Assembly (NCBI RefSeq): GCF_019145435.1
Contig: NZ_JAHSTS010000001.1
Span: 124,001-188,000, forward strand
Reading direction: 5' to 3'
DNA length: 64,000 nt
From: Pseudomonas ekonensis
Lineage (GTDB): Bacteria > Pseudomonadota > Gammaproteobacteria > Pseudomonadales > Pseudomonadaceae
Below, piece by piece: positions 18,144-28,175 of the stretch (its first letter is position 1; each line of letters starts with the position of its first letter). Under the pieces are notes generated by a model. It saw only the letters and a program-made list of their open reading frames with translations. It was not told where the DNA came from and made no database searches. The translations under genes were made by a program, and so were the position numbers.

Positions 18144-19166
18144 ATGACTACTGATGCAGTGCAAACCATGATCCCGACGCTCGATGTCACCGAGCGCCCG
18201 GCCCCGCGTGCCAAGGTCGAAGCCGGCGTCAAGCTGCGCGGCGCCGAGAAGGTCGCACGCATCCCCGTGAAGATCATCCCGACCACGGAGCTTCCGAAGA
18301 AGCCCGACTGGATCCGCGTGCGCATCCCGGTTTCGCCGGAGGTCGAGCGCATCAAGACCCTGCTGCGCAAGCACAAGCTGCACAGCGTCTGCGAAGAGGC
18401 CTCCTGCCCGAACCTGGGCGAGTGCTTCTCCGGCGGCACCGCGACCTTCATGATCATGGGCGACATCTGCACCCGTCGCTGCCCGTTCTGCGACGTCGGC
18501 CATGGCCGTCCGAAGCCGTTGGACGTCAACGAGCCGGAAAGCCTGGCCATCGCCATCGCCGACCTGCGCCTCAAGTACGTGGTGATCACTTCGGTGGACC
18601 GTGACGACCTGCGCGACGGCGGTGCCCAGCACTTCGCCGACTGCATCCGCGAAATCCGCAAGCTGTCGCCGAACGTGCAGCTGGAGACCCTGGTGCCGGA
18701 CTACCGCGGCCGCATGGACATCGCCCTGGAAATCACCGCCGCCGAGCCGCCGGACGTGTTCAACCACAACCTGGAAACCGTGCCGCGCCTGTACAAGGCC
18801 GCGCGCCCGGGTTCGGACTACCAGTGGTCGCTGACCCTGCTGCAGCGCTTCAAGCAAATGATGCCGCACATCCCGACCAAGTCCGGCCTGATGCTGGGCC
18901 TGGGCGAGACCGACGACGAAGTGATCGAGGTCATGAAGCGCATGCGCGAGCACGACATCGACATGCTGACCCTGGGCCAGTACCTGCAGCCGTCCCGCAG
19001 CCACTTGCCGGTGCAGCGCTTCGTGCATCCGGACACCTTCGCCTGGTTCGCCGAGGAAGGCTACAAGATGGGCTTCAAGAACGTCGCGTCCGGCCCGCTG
19101 GTGCGTTCCTCGTACCACGCCGACGAGCAGGCGAAACTGGTCAAGGCCGAGCTGCTGGGTTCCTGA
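18144..19166 (+). CDS. lipA: Lipoyl synthase
   Basis: A 340-residue radical SAM protein with both iron-sulfur clusters: [12 protein letters not shown] for the auxiliary sacrificial cluster and [13 protein letters not shown] for the SAM cluster, plus the C-terminal RSSYHADE with the serine ligand. It inserts two sulfurs into octanoyl-lysine to give lipoyl groups on the products of LipB. It is the last gene of the ybeD-lipB-lipA unit and is followed by a strong terminator. Confidence 0.97.
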   Translation: MTTDAVQTMIPTLDVTERPAPRAKVEAGVKLRGAEKVARIPVKIIPTTELPKKPDWIRVRIPVSPEVERIKTLLRKHKLHSVCEEASCPNLGECFSGGTATFMIMGDICTRRCPFCDVGHGRPKPLDVNEPESLAIAIADLRLKYVVITSVDRDDLRDGGAQHFADCIREIRKLSPNVQLETLVPDYRGRMDIALEITAAEPPDVFNHNLETVPRLYKAARPGSDYQWSLTLLQRFKQMMPHIPTKSGLMLGLGETDDEVIEVMKRMREHDIDMLTLGQYLQPSRSHLPVQRFVHPDTFAWFAEEGYKMGFKNVASGPLVRSSYHADEQAKLVKAELLGS

Positions 19167-19183
19167 TCCGTCGCTGAGCCGAA

Positions 19184-19222
19184 AACGCCCGCCGCGCCCA
19201 AGCGCCCGGCGGGCGTTTTTTT
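19184..19222 (+). terminator. Intrinsic terminator of the lipB-lipA operon
   Basis: CGCCCGCC at 19186-19193 pairs with GGCGGGCG at 19208-19215, followed at once by seven T. It begins about 20 bases after the lipA stop. Confidence 0.9.
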
Positions 19223-19338
19223 GCCTGGCCTATGCTCGACAGAGACTTTTCCCGCAACCGATGGCTGACAGCGCCCCTTCTGTTTGTCGCCATACCTGAC
19301 TACTGTGTGCTCACGACTTCACGCAGGGAGATCCATGG

Positions 19339-20286
19339 ATGACCGTTCGACCGACCCACACCCTTTTTCCGCACCGACCCGTGCCGGCGCTGCCGTCCGA
19401 AGGGATGATCGGCGTCATCGCGCCCGCAGGGCCGGGCACGCTGGACGCGGACAAGGCGGTGCAGTGGATGCGTGCCCGGGGCTACGGGCTGCGGATCTTT
19501 CCCGGCGTCTACGAGAAGGACGGCTACCTGGCCGGCAGCGACGAGGTGCGCCTCAATGACCTGCACGCCGCGTTTGCCGATCCCGAGGTCGACGCGATCA
19601 TCTGTCTGCGCGGCGGCTACGGCACGCCGCGCCTGCTCGACCGCATCGACTACGACCTGCTGGGGCGCCATGCCAAGCCGTTCGTCGGCTACAGCGACAT
19701 CACCGCGTTGCACCTCGCCATCAGCCGCTATGCGGGGTTCGTGACGTTTCACGGGCCGTTGCTCAACGCCGACCTGCTGGGCGACAAGGAGCCGCCGACG
19801 GTCACGTCGTTCTTCGCCATGCTGCGGGGCCAACTGAAGGCCGGCAGCGTGATCGCGCACCCGGCGGCCTGGCCGTTGACCACCGTCGAGCCCGGCATCG
19901 CCCATGGCAGGCTGCTGGGCGGCAATCTGGCGATGATCGCATCCACGCTGGGCACGCCCTACGAGATCGACGCCGAAGGGGTGATCCTGTTGATCGAGGA
20001 CGTCAACGAGCCGCTGTACCGCATCGACCGACTGCTGACCCAGATGCGTCTGAGTGGTCACCTGCACAAGTTGCGCGGCGTTCTGGTCGGGGACGTGGCG
20101 GGGGTGGAGACCGATGCGTTGAACCGCCTGCTCAGGCAGACCTTCGAACCGCTGCGGATTCCGGTGCTGTCGGGCTGGCGCAGCGGGCATTGCGACCCGA
20201 ACCTGACCTTGCCGCTGGGGGCGCTGGTGCGGCTGGATGCCGGGAAGCAAGAGTTGCTGCTGGAGCAGGATGTGGTCAGCCGGTAA
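19339..20286 (+). CDS. Muramoyltetrapeptide LD-carboxypeptidase (S66 family)
   Basis: A 315-residue S66 peptidase. IGVIAPAGP opens the domain, the CLRGGYGTPRLLDRIDYDLL block precedes the nucleophile in GYSDITALHLAI, and the charge-relay Glu and His appear in IEDVNEPLYRIDR and LSGWRSGHCDPNLTLPLG. It removes the terminal D-Ala from tetrapeptides during murein recycling in the cytoplasm. GGGAGA stands before the ATG. It belongs by function with the neighbouring wall genes; an REP pair follows. Confidence 0.92.
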   Translation: MTVRPTHTLFPHRPVPALPSEGMIGVIAPAGPGTLDADKAVQWMRARGYGLRIFPGVYEKDGYLAGSDEVRLNDLHAAFADPEVDAIICLRGGYGTPRLLDRIDYDLLGRHAKPFVGYSDITALHLAISRYAGFVTFHGPLLNADLLGDKEPPTVTSFFAMLRGQLKAGSVIAHPAAWPLTTVEPGIAHGRLLGGNLAMIASTLGTPYEIDAEGVILLIEDVNEPLYRIDRLLTQMRLSGHLHKLRGVLVGDVAGVETDALNRLLRQTFEPLRIPVLSGWRSGHCDPNLTLPLGALVRLDAGKQELLLEQDVVSR

Positions 20287-20310
20287 ATATCCGGCGCCTG
20301 TCAGCGCGAA

Positions 20311-20374
20311 TTCGCGGGCAAGCCCGCTCCCACAGGTTCAGTGCGATCCCTGTGGGAGCGGGCTTGCCCGCGAT
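20311..20374. repeat. REP pair in inverted orientation (GTGGGAGCGGGC type)
   Basis: TTCGCGGGCAAGCCCGCTCC at 20311 and its reverse complement, GGAGCGGGCTTGCCCGCGAT ending at 20374, flank a 12-base spacer. The pair lies between the convergent stops of the LD-carboxypeptidase and the second transglycosylase gene and can fold into a large hairpin. Confidence 0.9.
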
Positions 20375-20379
20375 GCGTT

Positions 20380-21702
20380 TTACTGGGCGCGCAGGCTTTC
20401 GAGCAGCTTGTGCGTCGGATAGCCGTCCGCCGGCCAGCCGAACGACTGCTGCGCGCTGCGGATTGCCTTGCGTGTGTTGGCGCCGATGATGCCGTCCGCC
20501 GCGCCGGCGTCGTAGTTGCGTGCGCTGAGCAGGTTCTGCAGTTCGATCCGCTCGGTGCGGCTCAGCGGCAGGTCGTCCTTGGGCCAGGTGCCGCTGATCA
20601 GGCCGGCGCCGTTGAAACGCTCCGACAAAAGACCCACCGCCAAGGCGTACGACGAGGAGTTGTTGTACTTGAGGATCGCCCGGAAGTTGTCGAGGATCAG
20701 GAACGCCGGGCCACGGTAGCCGGCCGGCAGCAGCAGGGCGGCGGACAGCTGATCGGAACCGGCCGGCGCCTGCCCGCCGTTGGGCAGGATCACGCCCAGT
20801 TGGCGCCACTCGGCGACGCTCTTGCGGATGGCGCCGTCAGCCAGGGTGTAGTTGAAACCGCTCGGCAACTGCACTTCAAAACCCCACGGCTGGCCGCGCT
20901 GCCAGCCGGAGCTTTGCAGGTAATGCGCGGTGGAGGCCAGGGCGTCGGCCGGGCTGCCCCAGATGTCGCGGCGGCCGTCGCCGTCGAAGTCCACGGCGTG
21001 GGTGTTGTAGGTGGTCGGGATGAACTGGGTCTGCCCCATGGCGCCGGCCCAGGAACCGAGCATCTTCTCGGGCGTGATGTCGCCCTGCTGCAGGATCTGC
21101 AGCGCGGCGATCAGCTGCGCATGGGCAAAACCCGGGCGGCGGCCTTCGTAGGCCAGGGTCGCCAGGGAGTTGATCACCGACTTGTTGCCCTGGAACTGGC
21201 CGAAGTTGCTTTCCATCCCCCACACCGACACCAGTGCCTGGCGGTCCACGCCATAACGCTGTTCGATGCTCTGCAGGATGCCGGCGTACTGATTGATCAG
21301 GGCTTGCCCCTTGCGCACCCGCAGCGGCGAGAGCGCGCCGTCGAGGTATTCCCACACTGGCCGGGCGAACTCCGGCTGGCTGCGGTCGGCGCGGATCACG
21401 CTGGCGTCGAAGCTGACGTTGGCGAAGGCGCGGTCGAACACGTCGGCGCGGATCCCGGCGGCGAGGGCGTCCTTGCGAAAGCCTGCCTGCCATTCGGCGA
21501 AGGTCTGGGTCGGTTGCAGGTCGAGGTCGTCACCGGACGGCACGACGGGCGGAACGATGGCCGGGGCGGTGGCCACGGGGGCGGTCTGGAGCGGTTGCGC
21601 GTCGGCGGCGGTGGGTTTCTCCGCGCAGGCGACCAGCAACACGAAGCTGGTGGCGGCGATCAATTGGCGCACGGGCCAACGACGGGTAAGGCAAAGGGGC
21701 AT
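20380..21702 (-). CDS. Lytic murein transglycosylase with peptidoglycan-binding domain
   Basis: A 440-residue lipoprotein (lipobox LVAC near residue 27 from the start at 21702). A Pro/Ala-rich linker leads to an SLT_2 domain with VWGMESNFGQFQG (catalytic Glu), WAGAMGQTQFIPTTYNTHA and DFDGDGRRDIWGSPADAL. The last 60 residues are a PG_binding_1 domain (LLSARNYDAGAADGIIGANT). It is a paralogue of the MltB at 13772 but with an added wall-binding module. The upstream in-frame extension to 21906 has no signal sequence and is not used. Confidence 0.93.
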   Translation of the reverse strand: MPLCLTRRWPVRQLIAATSFVLLVACAEKPTAADAQPLQTAPVATAPAIVPPVVPSGDDLDLQPTQTFAEWQAGFRKDALAAGIRADVFDRAFANVSFDASVIRADRSQPEFARPVWEYLDGALSPLRVRKGQALINQYAGILQSIEQRYGVDRQALVSVWGMESNFGQFQGNKSVINSLATLAYEGRRPGFAHAQLIAALQILQQGDITPEKMLGSWAGAMGQTQFIPTTYNTHAVDFDGDGRRDIWGSPADALASTAHYLQSSGWQRGQPWGFEVQLPSGFNYTLADGAIRKSVAEWRQLGVILPNGGQAPAGSDQLSAALLLPAGYRGPAFLILDNFRAILKYNNSSSYALAVGLLSERFNGAGLISGTWPKDDLPLSRTERIELQNLLSARNYDAGAADGIIGANTRKAIRSAQQSFGWPADGYPTHKLLESLRAQ

Positions 21703-21763
21703 GCACAGGTCCAGAGGATGTGAATCAGGTGCAGACCTTAACATGGCAAAGGGGTGTAGCGCT

Positions 21764-21928
21764 TCACGCGGCCAGAAAGTAAGAAGCCTCCCAGCTATTA
21801 GACTGGAAGGCTTCGCGGCGGTAGCTGCCTTTGCCCTTGGCCGGGCGTTCCTGGCGGCTGCGGAACAGGGGTTGGGCGATGATGGATTTGGCTTTGTTGT
21901 GGCCATGTTTCGATGGCTTTTTGCTCAT
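21764..21928 (-). CDS. arfA: Alternative ribosome-rescue factor A
   Basis: A 54-residue basic protein, MSKKPSKHGHNKAKSII..., with the ArfA core PLFRSRQERPAKGKGSYRRE and then NSWEAS. ArfA enters stalled ribosomes lacking a stop codon and recruits RF2 for release when trans-translation fails. A 12-bp stem-loop lies inside the last third of the coding region (see separate entry), matching the known arrangement that makes a non-stop arfA mRNA degraded by tmRNA. The length fits the truncated active form. It lies between holA and the transglycosylase gene on the same strand. Confidence 0.9.
   Translation of the reverse strand: MSKKPSKHGHNKAKSIIAQPLFRSRQERPAKGKGSYRREAFQSNSWEASYFLAA
21783..21814 (-). 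promoter_or_regulatory. Hairpin inside arfA (RNase III site or intragenic terminator)
   Basis: On the minus strand GAAGCCTTCCAG pairs with CTGGGAGGCTTC (one G-T wobble) around an eight-base loop TCTAATAG, followed by TTACTTTCT. It is within the arfA coding region, 19 bases before the stop codon. In other Proteobacteria such a hairpin is cut by RNase III or terminates transcription, so arfA mRNA lacks a stop and is normally tagged by tmRNA. Confidence 0.75.
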
Positions 21929-22038
21929 GAGGGTTCTCGCTGATGAGTGGATTTTGCGCGGCAGATGATCTGCCGATGTTGGCGATCTGTCCAGTGCGCA
22001 GAAGCCCGGGGCGATCAAGTAGTCCTGTGGCTAGGGAG

Positions 22039-22094
22039 CTGCAAGCTGCAAGCTGCAAGCCTCAAGCCTCAAGCCTCAAGCCTCAAGCCACAGG
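22039..22094. repeat. Heptamer tandem array (3 x CTGCAAG, 4 x CCTCAAG)
   Basis: Three perfect CTGCAAG units (22039-22059) run in phase into four CCTCAAG units (22060-22087) and one degenerate CCACAGG. It lies between the holA stop and the arfA start. The same two unit types form a larger array at 46864-47010. Confidence 0.9.
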
Positions 22095-22122
22095 TCCGCA
22101 GAGCCGAAAGCGGCTGAAGGCG

Positions 22123-23160
22123 CTATTCGGCCGGAAGGGGCAGGCGCTGTCCGGCCATCAGCAATGACAGCCGGCTCAGGCTCATCCACGGCGAGCCCGG
22201 TGCCTGGCCCTTGATCTGCGCATCGATGCGCTGGGCCTCGAGCAGCAGTTGCGCCCAGCGTTGGGCCGAGTAGCGTTGCAGGGCCTTGGTCATCAGCGGT
22301 TTGCGCTTGTCCCAGACCGGCGGTTTGGACTGGCTGAAGGCTTTGTCCAGCGGCGTGCCCTGGCTGTACTGCTGGGCGATGCTGGCCAGCAGGCGCAGTT
22401 CCCGGGCCAGGGCCCAGAGGATCACCGGCGGCTCGACGCCTTCGCCGCGCAGGCCTTCGAGCATGCGCAGCGCGTGGGCGGCTTCGCCGTTGAGGATCGC
22501 GTCGGTCAGGCCGAACACGTCGAAGCGTGCGCTGTCGGCCACGGCCGCCTGCACGGTTTCGACGGTGATCTGCCCGTCCTCGGCCATCAGCTTGAGCTTT
22601 TCGATTTCCTGGGCGGCGGCCAGCAGGTTGCCCTCGACCCGCGCGGCGATCAGTTCCACCGCGTCCTGGCTGGCCGACAAGCCGGCCTGGGACAGGCGCT
22701 GGCGGATCCAGCTGGGCAACTGGTTGGCGTCCACCGGCCAGATCTGCACGAACTGGGTCTGCGCACCTTCGACCAGGGCCTTGCCCCACTTGGTTTTCTG
22801 CGCGCTGCCGTCGAGCTTGGGCAGGCTGATCAGCAGCAGGGTGTCTTCGGCCGGGCGCGAGCAGTATTCGATGAGCGCGGCGGCGCCCTTGTCACCGGGC
22901 TTGCCGGAGGGCAGGCGCAGTTCCAGCAGGCGCTTTTCGGCGAACAGCGACAGGCTGGCGCCGGCCAGCAGCAGCGTGCCCCAATCGAAGTTGGCGTCGG
23001 CGGCGAACACCTGGCGTTCGTCGAAGCCCTGCCGGCGGGCGGCGGAGCGGATGGCGTCGGCGGCTTCCTGGCACAGCAGCGGGTCGTCGCCGCTGATGAC
23101 GTAGACCGGCGCGAGCGTGCCTTGCAGGTGTTTGGCGAGTTGGGCGGGAGCGAGCTTCAT
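22123..23160 (-). CDS. holA: DNA polymerase III subunit delta
   Basis: A 345-residue HolA: MKLAPAQLAKHLQGTLAPVY, VISGDDPLLCQEAADAIR and FAEKRLLELRLPSGKPGDKG at the N-terminus, and LWALARELRLLASIAQ in the C-terminal collar domain. Delta opens the beta clamp within the clamp loader. It is the last gene of a leuS-lptE-holA run; a GC-rich hairpin separates it from lptE by 40 bases. Confidence 0.94.
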   Translation of the reverse strand: MKLAPAQLAKHLQGTLAPVYVISGDDPLLCQEAADAIRSAARRQGFDERQVFAADANFDWGTLLLAGASLSLFAEKRLLELRLPSGKPGDKGAAALIEYCSRPAEDTLLLISLPKLDGSAQKTKWGKALVEGAQTQFVQIWPVDANQLPSWIRQRLSQAGLSASQDAVELIAARVEGNLLAAAQEIEKLKLMAEDGQITVETVQAAVADSARFDVFGLTDAILNGEAAHALRMLEGLRGEGVEPPVILWALARELRLLASIAQQYSQGTPLDKAFSQSKPPVWDKRKPLMTKALQRYSAQRWAQLLLEAQRIDAQIKGQAPGSPWMSLSRLSLLMAGQRLPLPAE

Positions 23161-23174
23161 AAGAGAAAGCGAAC

Positions 23175-23192
23175 GGGGCGCCTGAGCGCCCC
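23175..23192 (-). terminator. Hairpin between lptE and holA
   Basis: A seven-base GGGGCGC/GCGCCCC stem with a four-base loop lies in the 39-base gap after lptE, followed on the minus strand by GTTCGCTTTCTCTT. It is a possible attenuator or processing site rather than a full terminator, because holA has no other evident promoter in the gap. Confidence 0.4.
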
Positions 23193-23199
23193 GGACGTC

Positions 23200-23805
23200 T
23201 TATTGCTGCGGCAGTTCGAGCGGCGACTGGCGCGGAGTCTCCGCTTCAGCCTTCTGCGCCGCTTCCTGCGCGTCGGCTTCCGCCTTGGCGCGGGCGTTGG
23301 CCTTGCGCTGCAGGTCGTCCAGCTGGGCCGGCGTGAGCTGCTGCAGGCGCAGCATCATGCGCTGAACCAGCTCGCGGCGGGTTTCGCGGCGGGCGTCGTT
23401 GGCTTCCTGGTCGGAACCCACCAGGTTGTTGCCGTCGTGGATGAACACCTTCTGCACTTCAAGCTTGTCGCTCTTGAGCAGCAGGTTGTTTTCGCCGCGG
23501 ATGTCGTAGTTGAGCACGGTGTTGACCTGGTACTCGCCCGTACGGCCTGCGCCGGCATAGCTGAGGATGCGCTGGCTTTCCTGCTCGTCGGCCAGGAACA
23601 GCTTGTACGGTGCGCCGGAGACGACCTTGACGCCGCTGGACTCCAGCACCTGGCGCAGTTGGGTCACGGTCTCGCCGTAGGCGTTGCGGGCGCTCAGGTC
23701 GAGTTCCTTGATCGCCAGTTCGGTGGTGCCGGTGCCGCGCAGGTGGAAACCGCAGGCGCTCAACAGGACCGCGAGGCCCATCACCAGCAGATTGCGTTTG
23801 ATCAT
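23200..23805 (-). CDS. lptE: LPS-assembly lipoprotein LptE
   Basis: A 201-residue lipoprotein with lipobox LLSAC (Cys18) followed by the LptE hallmark GFHLRG. ELAIKELDLSARNAYGE and VLNYDIRGENNLLL continue the family pattern. LptE plugs the LptD beta-barrel for lipopolysaccharide insertion into the outer membrane. The C-terminal 40 residues form an Ala/Glu/Lys/Gln-rich, probably helical tail beyond the conserved domain. AAGGGGAG precedes the start. Confidence 0.94.
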   Translation of the reverse strand: MIKRNLLVMGLAVLLSACGFHLRGTGTTELAIKELDLSARNAYGETVTQLRQVLESSGVKVVSGAPYKLFLADEQESQRILSYAGAGRTGEYQVNTVLNYDIRGENNLLLKSDKLEVQKVFIHDGNNLVGSDQEANDARRETRRELVQRMMLRLQQLTPAQLDDLQRKANARAKAEADAQEAAQKAEAETPRQSPLELPQQ

Positions 23806-23861
23806 TGTGTTGCTCCCCTTGAAACCGTGTGGGCCGACGCTGCGGCCCGAAAGGTTTTACA

Positions 23862-23885
23862 GGGCGCCGGCCAAAGCCGGCGCCC
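23862..23885 (-). terminator. Perfect hairpin after leuS
   Basis: Ten bases GGGCGCCGGC pair exactly with GCCGGCGCCC around a four-base loop, eight bases after the leuS stop; TGTAAAACC follows on the minus strand. A second hairpin (GGGCCG...CGGCCC, 23831-23848) lies just downstream. These may lower read-through from leuS into lptE-holA. Confidence 0.5.
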
Positions 23886-23892
23886 GATCCAA

Positions 23893-26643
<2,751 letters not shown>

Positions 26644-26779
26644 CTAGGGAAACCCTGATTGCGCCCGTCCGGCCGGGCAAAACGGCTGCGGGGGCCGTTG
26701 GTCGCGGCGTGCGGCCGGTTTGTGCAGCGAAGCTAAGCTCCTTAGTGGGGAGTGAGTCTTATCTTCAATGAGGTGAGGG

Positions 26780-27103
26780 ATGGTGGAGTCACAGCAACAG
26801 AACGTAACCAAACCCGAGTTGTACGAGCGGTTGATCGACCGTCTGGGCATGGCCCTGGACGCGGCGAGAACCGCGGGACGGCTGCGCGACGAGCGCCCCC
26901 TGGAGCTGGAATTGCGCGGCTTGAGCCCCGCCGAGTTCGATCTGGTCAAGGCTTACCTGGATCGCAGTGAACGTGAAGCCCATGGATGTCTGTCACAGGC
27001 AGTGAAACAGCTCGATGCAGTGCCTTCGGCCAAGGTCATATGGCTCAAGGACAAGGCGCCCGGCAGAGAGACCGTCAAGGTCCGCACTCTGCAGGCCAAG
27101 TAA
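26780..27103 (+). CDS. Small conserved protein of unknown function, divergent from leuS
   Basis: A 107-residue polar protein with no signal peptide, membrane segment or cysteine-based metal site beyond a single Cys. The N-terminal half is predicted helical (PELYERLIDRLGMALDAART), followed by LRGLSPAEFDLVKAYLDRSE and a basic tail. GGTGAGGG stands close before the ATG, and codon use matches neighbours, so it is very probably a real gene. I do not recognise the family. A 280-base gap with no other visible gene separates it from leuS. Confidence 0.75.
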   Translation: MVESQQQNVTKPELYERLIDRLGMALDAARTAGRLRDERPLELELRGLSPAEFDLVKAYLDRSEREAHGCLSQAVKQLDAVPSAKVIWLKDKAPGRETVKVRTLQAK

Positions 27104-27208
27104 GCGCATGGCAGGTCAAGAAGCGGATCTTTTCAAGCGGGATCCCACCTTATCGGTTGTCGCGTCGAATCAACCCACTTAGGCTGCGGGCATCTTTGGA
27201 GATGCCCG

Positions 27209-27988
27209 ATGCCCTTTCGTTATTTCATCAAACAACTGCTGCTGCCGCCCGGCATCCTTTTCCTGTTGCTGCTGGTCGCCTGGTGGCTGCGCCGCTCACG
27301 CCCGCGGCTGGCCGGGGTGTGCTTCGCCCTGGGTCTGGGCGGATTGTGGCTGATGAGCCTGCCGGTGGTCGTGCAATGGGGCGCCAAGGCCCTGGAACGT
27401 GAGCCGCCGCTGGCCCGCGAGGCCTGGGCGGGGCTTTCGCAGCGCGCCGACGCGATCGTGGTGCTGGGCTCCGGCCGCGAGCGCGGCGATCTGGCCTGGG
27501 GCGAGGATCAGCCGACCGGCATCGGGCTTGAGCGGCAGCGTTATGCGGCGCGCCTGGCCAAGGCGTCCGGTTTGCCGATCCTGACCAGCGGCGGCTTGCA
27601 TTACGGCACGCCGCCGACGGAAGCCAGGCTGATGGCCGATTCGCTGCGCGACGATTTCGGAGTGACGGTGCGCTGGCAGGAGGGCGAGAGCCGCACGACC
27701 TGGGAAAACGCGGTACTCAGCGCCAAGGTGTTGCTGCCCCAGGGCATCAAGCGCGTGGCGGTCGTGACCCAGGCCTGGCACATGCCGCGGGCGGTGTGGT
27801 GTTTCGAGCAGGCCGGGTTCGAGGTGGTGCCGGCGCCGGTCGGCTTCCTCGGCACGGACAACGCCCGACCGTTCGGCGGTTGGCTGCCGGAGTTCAAGTC
27901 GATCTGGCAGAGCGGGCAGTTGCTGAACGAGGCGGTGGGGCAGGTGGGGTATTCGCTGTTCTATCGGGGGGCTGACGAAGCTGAATGA
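27209..27988 (+). CDS. YdcF/ElyC family membrane protein (DUF218)
   Basis: A 259-residue protein with two N-terminal membrane helices (about residues 8-30 and 35-55) and a DUF218 domain: DAIVVLGSGRERGD, RYAARLAKASGLPILTSGG, ESRTTWENAVLSAKVLL and AVVTQAWHMPRAVWCFE. This is the layout of ElyC, linked in E. coli to envelope and lipid-carrier metabolism. The catalytic activity is not established. GGAG lies eight bases before the ATG. Confidence 0.88.
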   Translation: MPFRYFIKQLLLPPGILFLLLLVAWWLRRSRPRLAGVCFALGLGGLWLMSLPVVVQWGAKALEREPPLAREAWAGLSQRADAIVVLGSGRERGDLAWGEDQPTGIGLERQRYAARLAKASGLPILTSGGLHYGTPPTEARLMADSLRDDFGVTVRWQEGESRTTWENAVLSAKVLLPQGIKRVAVVTQAWHMPRAVWCFEQAGFEVVPAPVGFLGTDNARPFGGWLPEFKSIWQSGQLLNEAVGQVGYSLFYRGADEAE

Positions 27989-28087
27989 TGCTCGGGGCCG
28001 ATGGCCTCGTCGCGGACAAGTCGAATCGTCGCGCCGCCGCTCCCGCATGGCCTTGAAGTGAACACGGAGGCTGCATTCAACCAGGCC

Positions 28088-28175
28088 CCCTGTGGGAGCC
28101 AGCCTGCTGGCGATGGCGCCGGTGAAGGCGCCGCCGGGCAGGCCCGATGCGGCAGCAGGCCTGCCCGCGAAGCCC
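28088..28175. repeat. REP-like sequences between ydcF-type gene and lnt
   Basis: CCTGTGGGAGCCAGCCTGCT starts at 28088, and a second, more diverged inverted copy with CAGGCCTGCCCGCGAAG ends near 28175. The pair fills the space between two convergent stops. Confidence 0.65.
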
